Shown here one piece after another: positions 1 through 6,737 of a stretch of 13,436 bases of DNA (the first letter of the stretch is position 1; each line of letters starts with the position of its first letter). Made by a program: the position numbers and the translations under genes. The notes under the pieces were generated by a model. It was not told where the DNA came from. It saw only the letters and a list, made by a program, of their open reading frames with translations, and searched no databases. Origin of the DNA: an uncultured Subdoligranulum sp. (GTDB lineage: Bacteria > Bacillota_A > Clostridia > Oscillospirales > Ruminococcaceae); contig NZ_CALADU010000018.1 in assembly GCF_937890665.1 (NCBI RefSeq), positions 1 through 13,436 on the forward strand, written 5' to 3'.

Positions 1-242
1 TCATCCAGTTCCCCGGGCACAAAGTCCCGGGGCGTGACATCGGGGCCCAGGACGGCATCCAGCCAGCCCCGGGCGTAGTCCAGAAGTTCCTTGTTTCCAT
101 CCAGCTGCCAGACCTGGAGCATCCCCCACAGGAACACCCCCTGGTGGTAGTGGAAATGCCCTTTGGGGGGCAGGTCCTGTGGCGCAAACCGCCCCATCAT
201 CGTCTCGCAGGCCCACCGGGCCAGCGCCATCGCATCGTTCAC
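1..242 (-). CDS. Glycoside hydrolase family 88/105-like protein, N-terminal part only
   Basis: The 80 visible residues include a His-Tyr-His-Gln-Gly-Val-Phe-Leu-Trp-Gly stretch followed by a second amphipathic helix (LLDYARGWLDAV). This matches the first helical hairpins of the alpha/alpha-barrel of GH88/GH105 unsaturated glucuronyl or rhamnogalacturonyl hydrolases, which remove the unsaturated sugar left by polysaccharide lyases. The start is a GTG at 242. It is preceded by a GGAGGGG ribosome site about five bases away, and an in-frame stop lies a little further upstream with no other start between. The gene runs off the left edge, so the catalytic Asp residues cannot be checked. Codon use is very GC-rich compared with the conjugation genes. 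It is probably a chromosomal or cargo carbohydrate gene and not part of the transfer apparatus. Family assignment is by eye and substrate is unknown. Confidence 0.75.
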   Translation of the reverse strand, partial: MNDAMALARWACETMMGRFAPQDLPPKGHFHYHQGVFLWGMLQVWQLDGNKELLDYARGWLDAVLGPDVTPRDFVPGELD

Positions 243-405
243 GAAACCCCTCCCGCGCGTTTTATACTAGAAGATCTTGCCGGTTCGATACCAGTATTGT
301 AGCACGGGAGCTCCATCCCGGTCGGGGGAAGAAACCGGCTTTTTCGGTGCACAAAACCGGGTACTTGCAAGGCGTTGGGCGTACGCTTGTTTGAAGCTGA
401 AATTT
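243..405. other. Intergenic gap between the M23 peptidase gene and the hydrolase gene
   Basis: This 163-base stretch has no convincing gene. On the minus strand it holds an extended -10-like box (TGCTACAAT, 304-296) without a good -35, which could drive the hydrolase with a leader of about 50 bases. A TATAAA at 266-261 is probably too close to the start codon. Short dyads are present (AAGATCTT at 271-278; GGAGCTCC near 307-314), but none is followed by a T-run, so no terminator for the conjugation operon is visible. A tRNA T-arm-like sequence lies at 279-295. The gap is where the conjugation module stops and unrelated content begins, so an element edge could lie here; that is inference. Confidence 0.5.
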
Positions 406-2106
406 TCATGGTACCTTTACATAGCCCAGCGGATCCGTCAACACCCCGCCAACACTCACCTCAAAATGCAGGTGGTTTCCCGTGGAATCCCCCGTGCTGC
501 CTACATACCCGATCACCTGCCCGGCGGTCACAGGTTGTCCCGGTGATACGGCGGTGGCGGTCATGTGGGCGTAACGGGTGGAAAGGCCGGCTCCATCGTC
601 GATCAGGACCTGATTGCCGAAACTGTTGTTCCAGCCGCTGATCAGCACGGTGCCACTGTGGGCGGCCAGGATCGGTGTCCCACCCGGCGCGGGAATATCA
701 ATACCGCGATGGCCGGGATTGCCGAAGGCGTCCGCTTCCCCGAAGTGCGTGGTCAGCGTGGTATGTCCCGGTAAAGGCCAGAGCAGTGTTCCGTCCCCGG
801 CGGGCGGGGTGCCGGTGCCAGCGCCAAGGCCCGGACCGCACAATTCTACCAGCATGGGGCGCATCTCGTCGGAAAGCAGCAGGTGCAGAATATCGCACTG
901 ATCCTGCGTGAAGTGGTAGTCCGCGGCCAGCGTATCGACCGTTTTGCTGCGAATGGTGATGTGAAGAATCCGTTCTACCTGTGGCGGAGAGGGTGGTTTT
1001 CCCTCTCCGCCTTCTTCGTTGCCGGAAGCCGGGATCTCGATCGTTTCCACGCGGCTGTCGATCTGGTGCATCGTCCAGAAGGTATCAATCAGCAGGTCGG
1101 CCTTCTCCCGGTCTATCACAATTACATCGTCATCACCGTTCAGGTTATGCTGAACGGCAAAAACGGCCAGCACCTCCGGCCAGTAGCTGGCCCAGGTGTG
1201 ACCGTCCTCGTATTCATAGTGGAATTCGGTGCTGCTGCATTCGGGATGGGCAGCTACCAGATCGTTGATGGCTTCTCCAAATTCCGTGTTGGCTTCCAGC
1301 ACAATGTCTGCAATCGGGATGCTGTGCGGGTCGTTGCTTTCGTCGGCAAACAGGATGGCGGCTGCCGCGCCGATCACCAGCGCCAGAACCAGTACCATGC
1401 CGCCTGCTCCCACCAGGTAGAATAAGGCGCTTGCTACTGCGCGGGCGGCATGAACCGCCAACTGCCTTATTTTCCGAAACAGATAGTGGGCTATGCGCTG
1501 TAGCCGCTCCCGTACCGGTTTGCTGGTGGTTTGGGGAAGTTTGGGCGGCGGCAAAGCAACGGCGGCTGTGCGCCGGGCTTCGGCTTCAGCCAGCTTTTTT
1601 CGCACCGCTTTCACCAAAATCTGGCGTTTTCGCAATTGCTGGCGGCGATCCCCCGAAGAAAGCTGGACAGGTTCGCTTGGTGCCGGTGCATCTATACGCC
1701 GCTGCGCAGAAAGTCGAGTGGTCTGGTTTTGAATCGCCTTGCGGCGATACTGTTTTCGCCTTGCCGCCGCGCGGGGCGCAGCAGGTTCAGCGGTATCATG
1801 GGGACAAGGAATAGAGCCTTCTTCCGGCAGGCTGTTTTTTTCAGACAGCCGTTTTTGAAGCATTCGGCGGTACACGGCATACGGAATTTTGGCAGAGCGG
1901 AAGGTGAAATCCCCGGCGGTTGAGGCTGCATCCCTGGCGGCTCCCTCCACCTTCTCGGCGGCATAATCTTCAGCAGGCTCTCTGTCGGCAGTATGGCGGA
2001 GGTCATCCCCCGTTTTCCGGGCCTGTGCCTGGGCTTTATACGCGGCAGAGCGCGCCGCCTTTTTTGCCACAGCTTTGGGAAGGCCCGGTTTCTTTTTCGC
2101 AGACAT
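406..2106 (-). CDS. CD1108-type membrane-anchored M23 peptidase of the conjugation system
   Basis: The 566-residue protein likely acts as the VirB1-like cell-wall hydrolase that lets the channel cross peptidoglycan. Residues 1-225 are basic and Ala-rich and probably cytoplasmic. One membrane segment lies at about 226-253. An external region (about 255-420) resembles CD1108-family mobile-element proteins. A short Gly/Pro linker leads to an M23/LytM domain at 440-566. The zinc ligands look complete: H466 and D470 (HRGID), with H547 in the HLH motif and catalytic-type H514 and H545. It is therefore probably an active glycyl-type endopeptidase. Many relatives carry an NlpC/P60 domain instead; I see none here. 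The ATG lies three bases past the DUF3846 stop, and its ribosome site (GAGGAA) sits inside the end of that gene. It is the last conjugation gene before the gap at 405. Confidence 0.85.
   Translation of the reverse strand: MSAKKKPGLPKAVAKKAARSAAYKAQAQARKTGDDLRHTADREPAEDYAAEKVEGAARDAASTAGDFTFRSAKIPYAVYRRMLQKRLSEKNSLPEEGSIPCPHDTAEPAAPRAAARRKQYRRKAIQNQTTRLSAQRRIDAPAPSEPVQLSSGDRRQQLRKRQILVKAVRKKLAEAEARRTAAVALPPPKLPQTTSKPVRERLQRIAHYLFRKIRQLAVHAARAVASALFYLVGAGGMVLVLALVIGAAAAILFADESNDPHSIPIADIVLEANTEFGEAINDLVAAHPECSSTEFHYEYEDGHTWASYWPEVLAVFAVQHNLNGDDDVIVIDREKADLLIDTFWTMHQIDSRVETIEIPASGNEEGGEGKPPSPPQVERILHITIRSKTVDTLAADYHFTQDQCDILHLLLSDEMRPMLVELCGPGLGAGTGTPPAGDGTLLWPLPGHTTLTTHFGEADAFGNPGHRGIDIPAPGGTPILAAHSGTVLISGWNNSFGNQVLIDDGAGLSTRYAHMTATAVSPGQPVTAGQVIGYVGSTGDSTGNHLHFEVSVGGVLTDPLGYVKVP
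983..1011 (-). repeat. Perfect 11-bp inverted repeat inside the peptidase gene
   Basis: GGCGGAGAGGG (983-993) and its exact complement CCCTCTCCGCC (1001-1011) flank a seven-base loop. They encode the Glu/Gly/Lys/Pro linker at about residues 365-375 of the M23 protein. No T-run follows on either strand, so it is not an intrinsic terminator. It may only reflect the compositional bias of a low-complexity linker, or it could slow translation between two domains. Confidence 0.6.
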
Positions 2107-2109
2107 CCT

Positions 2110-2538
2110 TTAGCGTTCCTCTTTTTCTTTGGTGTTTTTGGGGGCGTGGCGGCCCATCAGTTCTGCATAAACGGTGGGGGTTGTCTTAAAGCATCGAATC
2201 CCGGACGCCGTGTGGGCAAAGCGTTCCTTCATTTTCTCCATCTGATCGGGTGAAAGGCTGCACAGGTTGCTCCCGGTGTTTGTATAGTGCAGACCGCACA
2301 GGAAAAAGTCCCCGGCGATTATATTCTGAATTTCGGGCAAAACCCGGTTTAACGGCTGCCCTGTCAACTTGCTTTCGTCATTACAGACAAGCGCGATTCT
2401 TTGGTCGGGCCAGGGGTAAACAATCTCGGTGGTTCCCTGCACCAGTTCCTGCAAATTTTTGGGCGTATGGGAAATGGTTTTTTCCACCGGGTATTTTCCG
2501 GGCTGAACCAGCAGAATGCGAATTTTTTCTTCCATCAT
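2110..2538 (-). CDS. DUF3846 domain protein
   Basis: This 142-residue protein has the recognisable DUF3846 layout: a strand-rich start (RILLVQPGKYP, then EKTI), a Leu-Gln-x-Leu-Val segment followed by a TEIVYPWPDQ strand, a conserved CNDESKLTG turn, and the IAGDFFLCG motif near residue 90. The family is common on plasmids, phages and conjugative elements of Bacillota and has no established biochemical role. I chose the ATG at 2538 because AGGAG lies five bases upstream; an in-frame ATG at 2562 lies upstream of that site and an adjacent one follows at 2535. It is the third of three accessory genes between virB4 and the M23 peptidase and nearly abuts the peptidase start, so the two are probably co-transcribed. 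No membrane segment or signal peptide is seen. Confidence 0.75.
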   Translation of the reverse strand: MMEEKIRILLVQPGKYPVEKTISHTPKNLQELVQGTTEIVYPWPDQRIALVCNDESKLTGQPLNRVLPEIQNIIAGDFFLCGLHYTNTGSNLCSLSPDQMEKMKERFAHTASGIRCFKTTPTVYAELMGRHAPKNTKEKEER

Positions 2539-2610
2539 AAGAACTCCTTTGCGTATGATCATTCGGGGGATTGGATCGGGATGAATATCCGGCGGACGGC
2601 GGAAGGGGCG

Positions 2611-3003
2611 TTACCTTTCCCATTTCGGCGTCAGGGGGGAATGTTCGCGGCAGTATTCGGGGTAACGCAGACGGATGCCCTCCAGCATATAGGGGGCAAA
2701 CTCACAATCGAACAGGTCATAGGGCGTAGCGCCGCCGTCGCTGTTCCAGCCGTTCCAGAGATTAAAAGCCAAACGGGTAAGGCGTTCGGACCCGCCGGTT
2801 TGCCAGCCGTCACAGATACATTCGGGCCGGATGCAGTCCTCCTCGAAATTAAAGATTTTCTGGATGTTGCGCCGGGTATCATCACAGGCCCCCATCAGGT
2901 AGAAAAAGGCTTTGTGATAGGGGTCGTTCTTTCCGATTCGGTTCAGTGTTTGGTTGTAAAAGGCCAGGTGTTCACGGTCGGCAAAGAGGATTTCGGATTT
3001 CAT
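2611..3003 (-). CDS. DUF6075 family protein
   Basis: The product of about 130 residues resembles DUF6075 proteins of clostridial mobile elements. The visible pattern is an N-terminal HLAFYNQTL helix, a KNDPYHKAFFYLMGACDDTR block, an NIQKIFNFEE segment, then WQTGGSERLTRLAFNLWNG and a C-terminal APYMLEGIRLRYPEYC. It is soluble, with several Cys and no signal peptide. Two ATGs are adjacent (3006 and 3003). AAGGAG lies three bases from the first and six from the second, so I prefer 3003. The frame stays open upstream into the PP-loop gene, but that part is not credible coding sequence. The gene starts about a dozen bases after the PP-loop stop, so the two are likely one transcript and perhaps one functional unit. 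Function is unknown. Confidence 0.75.
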   Translation of the reverse strand: MKSEILFADREHLAFYNQTLNRIGKNDPYHKAFFYLMGACDDTRRNIQKIFNFEEDCIRPECICDGWQTGGSERLTRLAFNLWNGWNSDGGATPYDLFDCEFAPYMLEGIRLRYPEYCREHSPLTPKWER

Positions 3004-3016
3004 CATGCACTCCTTT

Positions 3017-3754
3017 TTAGGTAAACCAGCAAAGCTGGGCATCTTCATTGTGAAACAACAGGTCATAATCCGAGAACTTGAACTCCCGGTCAAACTTTTC
3101 TGTTGCTTTGTTCGGTAAGGCTTGCAAGGCAAGCATTTCACGCCACAGGTCCGGGTGATGGTCATACAGGCGGCGCAGTTCGGAAAGTTTGGCGTTGGGG
3201 CAAAACCAACAACCGTTTCGGTTTGTAAAGTCATAGATCGGGGAAAGCAGTCCGTACTGGCAGCAAAGGTTCCGTGCGTCTGCTTCGCTGCACGCATATT
3301 CCAGTAAAAGAGAAGATTGGTTCCCACGCAGGCGCAGCAGCCGGTCTTGCTCATCGCTGGCAAGTCCGATATATTGCTGCGTACCGGGCGGCAAGGTTTT
3401 CATGTATTGGCGGATCGGGCGGAGTTTACAGTCCCGCTGGATGTTGCAGCGGCCGCACAGGGGAAAACTTTTCAGCTTCCCTTTGCCCGTGCCGCGCTGG
3501 ATGATCTGCGTAAAGCACGCTTTATATGTCAAGTCGGACCGCAGAACCGTTATCTTTAAGCCCGCCTGTTGCAGCCAGGGAATGGCGGTTCCATAAATGA
3601 AGTCGCGGTGTTCCGGCACTTCGCCGGAAATATTCTCGTCGAACATTACTTCGCAGTACACGACTTCATCCAGGGGCCGGTGGTGCATCAAAGCCAGGAT
3701 CACGGTGGCAAGGCTGTCTTTCCCCATGCTGCAAGAGCAGATTGTTTTCGGCAT
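3017..3754 (-). CDS. PAPS-reductase-like PP-loop ATPase family protein
   Basis: The 245-residue protein begins with a PP-loop signature (S9-M-G-K-D-S14), in place of the usual SGGKDS, which binds and splits ATP to AMP and pyrophosphate. A VMFDENISGEVPEH segment follows. There are two Cys clusters: C100-x2-C103 with C109, and C182-x2-C185 (GCWFCPN). These could hold a metal or Fe-S cluster, as in several PP-loop thiolation and DNA-modification enzymes. Database names for this group usually say phosphoadenosine phosphosulfate reductase, but mobile-element members are unlikely to do sulfate assimilation. I chose the ATG at 3754; a TTG at 3790 is possible but lies inside a terminator stem. No clear ribosome site precedes the ATG. 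It heads the accessory trio with DUF6075 and DUF3846. Confidence 0.8.
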   Translation of the reverse strand: MPKTICSCSMGKDSLATVILALMHHRPLDEVVYCEVMFDENISGEVPEHRDFIYGTAIPWLQQAGLKITVLRSDLTYKACFTQIIQRGTGKGKLKSFPLCGRCNIQRDCKLRPIRQYMKTLPPGTQQYIGLASDEQDRLLRLRGNQSSLLLEYACSEADARNLCCQYGLLSPIYDFTNRNGCWFCPNAKLSELRRLYDHHPDLWREMLALQALPNKATEKFDREFKFSDYDLLFHNEDAQLCWFT

Positions 3755-3763
3755 AGTTTTTCT

Positions 3764-3796
3764 AAAAAAGGTGCGGCCCTGCGTTTGCAAGGCCGC
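3764..3796 (-). terminator. Intrinsic terminator or attenuator between virB4 and the PP-loop gene
   Basis: On the minus strand GCGGCC-T-TGC, loop AAAC, GCA-G-GGCCGC gives a 10-bp stem including one U-G pair (3796-3773). ACC and six T residues (3769-3764) follow. This is a textbook rho-independent terminator. It starts 15 bases after the virB4 stop and ends nine bases before the PP-loop ATG, so it would limit expression of the accessory genes and peptidase relative to virB4. Confidence 0.8.
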
Positions 3797-3811
3797 TTGT
3801 TTGCAGAAAGG

Positions 3812-6151
3812 TCAGTTTTCCATCTCACCGGGTTTGGTGGTCAGGAGGCGGTAGATTTTGGTGTTGGTGGGGTGGTCGTTCACAAAGGGAATCAGGTTAT
3901 TGCCCATCTTGAGGATTCCCTGGCCGGGTTTGGCCAGCTTCAGGTAATTCTTCTGCGGGTCGGACAAACCATACAGTTCCACCACACTGTCAATGTCCTT
4001 TGTCTGGCGCAGCATACAGACAAACTCACTGTTTGCAAGCATCGCATACGCCGTGTCATTGGTCAGGCAGTCCTGTACATTCTGCGTAATGCCGGTAGCA
4101 TAAGCATTGTACTTGCGGAACCGCTTCCAGCTGGTGTAGAGAAACTGGGCGCTCAACTGGTCCCGCAGAAGCAGATAGATCTCATCGAAATAAACCCAGG
4201 TGGCGGCGGCGGGGTCGTTGCGCTCGTTGCTCATAACGCAGGTATTGATGTATTCGAGCATCGACAACATGGCTACAGGTTTGAGCTGGTCGCCCAGGCT
4301 TTGGATATTGAAGCAAATCAGACGGTTGCTCATATCCACATTGGTGGGGTGGGCGAACATATTCATACTGCCCGTGGCAAACAGTTCCAGCGCCAGCGCG
4401 ATCTCGTGGGCGCGTTCCTGGCGCTGGGCCTTGAGGTCGTTGTAAAGATCGGTCAGTGTGGGACAGAAGGCTTTGTAGCCGGATTGGATCAGCGGTTTAT
4501 AGATGTGTTTCAAGCTGCGGTCGATCAGGCTCTTGTCCCCTGCCTGGATATTTTCTTTTCCCATGATCTGCTCACAGAGGGACAGCACAAATTCCGCTTT
4601 GGCGGTATGCGGTTGAATCTTGGTGGCGGGGTCATAGGTGAAGTCCAGCGGGTTGAAGTAAGTCGTGCTGTCTACGGAAATATCCACCACAATGCCGCCC
4701 AATTCACGCACCAGCGGGCCATATTCATTTTCGGGATCTACGATATAGAATTTGGCGCGGGGAAACCGCAGAAAAAGTTCCAGGATCTCCTGTTTGACGA
4801 ACAGGCTTTTGCCGCCGCCCGATGTGGCAATGACCATGGCATTGCCGTTGATCAGGACGGTGCGCAGCCCGATGATGAGGTTGCCGCTGATCGCGTTGAC
4901 GCCATAGTAGATGCCGCCCGGAACCAGAACTTCCTGGGTATTGAACGGAACCAGAGCGGCGACGCCTTTGGTGGTCATGGCGCGCAGGTTGGCGATCCGG
5001 CGCAGACCATAGGGCATGGCTGTGTTGAAGGCGTTTTCCTGCTGCCAGCGCATCTCGGTAAAACGGCAGTTAAAGTTCCCCGCTGCGGTTTTCAGCGCAT
5101 CGGTTTCCTGCCGCAGTTCTTCGAGGGTATCGGCAAAGAATGCAGCGGTCAGCAGGGTCAGGAACATCTGCTGGTCGTGGTCGGACATATCGCGCTGCCA
5201 TTGGTTCAAGGTGTTTTCTTCTTCCTGGGTGCGCTGCGGGACGTTGGCAGTAAAGTCCAGATTATCCACACTTTTGCGGTTGAAGCGGACCTTGTCGGCG
5301 TCTACTTTCATGCGAAAATCTGTCAGGGGCTTATAGGCATCTTCGGTTTCAATGGGCACAAAATCCAGTGTGAGGACGATGTAGGGCACCTGCTGCAGCA
5401 GCGTGGAGATCAGTTTATCATCCATGCGCTGCGGGAAATAGGATATGGACATACACTTCGCCATGCGGTCATCCATTTCGATATGGTCGCGCTTGAACTC
5501 AATGCAATCCGGGGCCACGTAGTCCCGAAAATCCTCGCCCAGCTTTGTACAGCGGTCGAGATCAAATTCAAAGCGGGATTCCTCCCCTACGCGGAAAAAA
5601 TTATGAAGAATGCGCAGCCGCTCTGTATTGTCTACGATCCGCACGGTGCTGCCCAACTCGGACAGGATGTTGACCAGATGGCCCTGTACCTGGCGCAGCC
5701 GTTCGCGTGCGTCGCTGACGCGGGGCTTTTGGGTGGAGATAATCACATACTTGCTTTGCAGTACATTCCCTGCCTGCGATGCACAGGCCACCAGTTGGCG
5801 ATTTTTCTCCCCGCGCAGATCATCGTGGCCGTCGTTGGCGCGGTGGTACAGCACGTCGCGCTGGAAAAGCCCATCGTCCATGCGCTGGCTGACAATGGTC
5901 ATCTTGACGGTGCAGTCAGAAGGAACCCCGGCATAGAGTTTCCCATACACCTGCTGGATTTCTTCCTTCTTGCTGTCGGATACCATGGCATAGTTGATGT
6001 CAGATACGCTCCACATTTGGCTGTATACATGGCCGGAACGCCACATGCCGTCCTCATAGATACGGTCGATAGGGATGCTTTTCTGTACGGATTTGGGTGT
6101 GCTTACCCCGCCCCAGGTATTCCGGGTAGAGGCGTATTCGTAGAGTTTCAA
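3812..6151 (-). CDS. virB4: VirB4/TraE-type conjugation ATPase
   Basis: The 779-residue protein matches the VirB4-like ATPase of Tn1549-family elements, which powers assembly and substrate movement in the type IV secretion channel at the inner face of the membrane. The N-terminal family region reads SVQKSIPIDRIYEDG. The ATPase half contains Walker A (ATSGGGKS, K448 S449), VDPENEYGPLVREL just after it, Walker B (VYFDE, D656 E657), and a late TGITQNVQDCL motif near residue 687. All key residues are present, so it should be active. The start is a TTG at 6151 that overlaps the PrgI stop (TTGA), with GGAG about eleven bases upstream. Translational coupling to prgI is likely. The next Met (residue 36) would remove conserved sequence. 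A terminator follows. Confidence 0.93.
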   Translation of the reverse strand: MKLYEYASTRNTWGGVSTPKSVQKSIPIDRIYEDGMWRSGHVYSQMWSVSDINYAMVSDSKKEEIQQVYGKLYAGVPSDCTVKMTIVSQRMDDGLFQRDVLYHRANDGHDDLRGEKNRQLVACASQAGNVLQSKYVIISTQKPRVSDARERLRQVQGHLVNILSELGSTVRIVDNTERLRILHNFFRVGEESRFEFDLDRCTKLGEDFRDYVAPDCIEFKRDHIEMDDRMAKCMSISYFPQRMDDKLISTLLQQVPYIVLTLDFVPIETEDAYKPLTDFRMKVDADKVRFNRKSVDNLDFTANVPQRTQEEENTLNQWQRDMSDHDQQMFLTLLTAAFFADTLEELRQETDALKTAAGNFNCRFTEMRWQQENAFNTAMPYGLRRIANLRAMTTKGVAALVPFNTQEVLVPGGIYYGVNAISGNLIIGLRTVLINGNAMVIATSGGGKSLFVKQEILELFLRFPRAKFYIVDPENEYGPLVRELGGIVVDISVDSTTYFNPLDFTYDPATKIQPHTAKAEFVLSLCEQIMGKENIQAGDKSLIDRSLKHIYKPLIQSGYKAFCPTLTDLYNDLKAQRQERAHEIALALELFATGSMNMFAHPTNVDMSNRLICFNIQSLGDQLKPVAMLSMLEYINTCVMSNERNDPAAATWVYFDEIYLLLRDQLSAQFLYTSWKRFRKYNAYATGITQNVQDCLTNDTAYAMLANSEFVCMLRQTKDIDSVVELYGLSDPQKNYLKLAKPGQGILKMGNNLIPFVNDHPTNTKIYRLLTTKPGEMEN

Positions 6152-6519
6152 GGGTTCGGGTTCTCCTTCCTGCTGCGCGGGAATCCGCGCTTTTTATGGG
6201 CTTGCGGCCGGGGTTCAAAGCGATTCTCGGCGGCCCACATACGGGGGCCGGACCGAAGAAATTCCGTTTCAAAAACGGCTTTCAAAAATTGCCAGACGGT
6301 TAGTTGGTCATACTGAAAAAAGCCAGCCAGGGCAAAAGGGGTGGCGGCGACGATGCAGACCCAACTGACAGTTTCCTGCCCAAGCCAGGGCTGCAAACCG
6401 AAGTAGACGGCCACGGCGGTGCCTACGGCGACGCCGGACCAAAGAAGCTGCCGCAGGGACAGGCCCATAAAGACATCTTCCTCATAGTGCTGGAATTCCT
6501 TGTTGATGTTGACTTGCAA
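6148..6519 (-). CDS. prgI: PrgI family membrane protein
   Basis: The 123-residue protein has the PrgI family start (VNINKEF, then YEEDVFMGLSLRQLLW) and two membrane segments at about 24-42 and 51-68. A short cytoplasmic helix (WQFLKAVFETEFL) and a basic C-terminal tail follow. PrgI proteins are small inner-membrane components of Gram-positive type IV secretion systems and are nearly always encoded just before virB4, as here. The start is a TTG at 6519, supported by a strong GGAGGTGA site about seven bases upstream; there is no ATG at the family's usual N-terminus. The stop overlaps the TTG start of virB4 by four bases. Confidence 0.88.
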   Translation of the reverse strand: MQVNINKEFQHYEEDVFMGLSLRQLLWSGVAVGTAVAVYFGLQPWLGQETVSWVCIVAATPFALAGFFQYDQLTVWQFLKAVFETEFLRSGPRMWAAENRFEPRPQAHKKRGFPRSRKENPNP

Positions 6520-6647
6520 AATCTCACCTCCGGGAATACAAAAAATAGCGTCCAGATGGAGGTGGCCATCAGGACGCTGTTGAAGGAAATATTTATATAA
6601 AGGAAAACGGCGAAAAATATCGAATGGAGCTTCCAGGTTGAACTCAT
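6423..6647 (-). CDS. Possible small hydrophobic protein overlapping prgI
   Basis: A 74-codon frame begins at an ATG (6647). Its first 40 residues are strongly hydrophobic and plausibly membrane-spanning (IFFAVFLYINI, then LMATSIWTLFFVFPEV). Its last third overlaps the start of prgI in another frame and does not look protein-like there. No ribosome site precedes the ATG, and the ATG lies inside one arm of an inverted repeat. It could be a leader peptide or a decayed membrane gene whose end was lost, or it may be chance coding in AT-rich DNA. I do not recognise a family. Confidence 0.25.
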   Translation of the reverse strand: MSSTWKLHSIFFAVFLYINISFNSVLMATSIWTLFFVFPEVRFCKSTSTRNSSTMRKMSLWACPCGSFFGPASP

Positions 6648-6715
6648 TTGGAAAACTGCTGCTTAAAAGGTGTTTTTTGAAAATGAATTCAACTTTTTGT
6701 GCTCCAAAAGTTGAA
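6637..6715 (-). repeat. AT-rich cluster of overlapping inverted repeats
   Basis: Two dyads share sequence. Dyad 1 pairs 6637-6656 (GTTGAACTCATTTGGAAAAC) with 6672-6693, with about 17 of 20 positions matching. Dyad 2 pairs TTCAACTTTT (6688-6697) with AAAAGTTGAA (6706-6715), perfectly, with an eight-base loop. They share 6688-6693, so in RNA only one can form at a time. The surrounding 100 bases are about one-third GC, far below the flanking genes. No T-run follows either stem on the minus strand. Confidence 0.65.
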
Positions 6716-6737
6716 CTTGGCTGAATTTTCCATGGGT

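Noticed and set aside
11..32. CCCCGGG / CCCGGGG hairpin
   Set aside because: It lies within hydrolase coding sequence with no T-run; explained by very high GC.
1..216. A 71-codon minus-strand frame with an ATG at 216
   Set aside because: It is in a different frame from the GTG-started hydrolase at 242, has low-complexity Pro/Gly/Arg content and no family resemblance; the hydrolase frame gives sensible protein.
3004..3363. Upstream extension of the DUF6075 frame to a 250-residue protein
   Set aside because: The extension overlaps the PP-loop gene in another frame and does not read as protein; a good ribosome site lies just before 3003.
3773..3790. TTG at 3790 as the PP-loop gene start
   Set aside because: It would place the start inside a terminator stem and add twelve unconserved-looking residues; the ATG at 3754 gives a normal N-terminus just before the PP-loop. 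Kept only as an alternative.
3569..6316. A 915-codon open frame on the plus strand
   Set aside because: It lies antisense to virB4 and the PP-loop gene. Its length follows from their codon bias on the opposite strand; it has no recognisable motifs while virB4 has all of its own.
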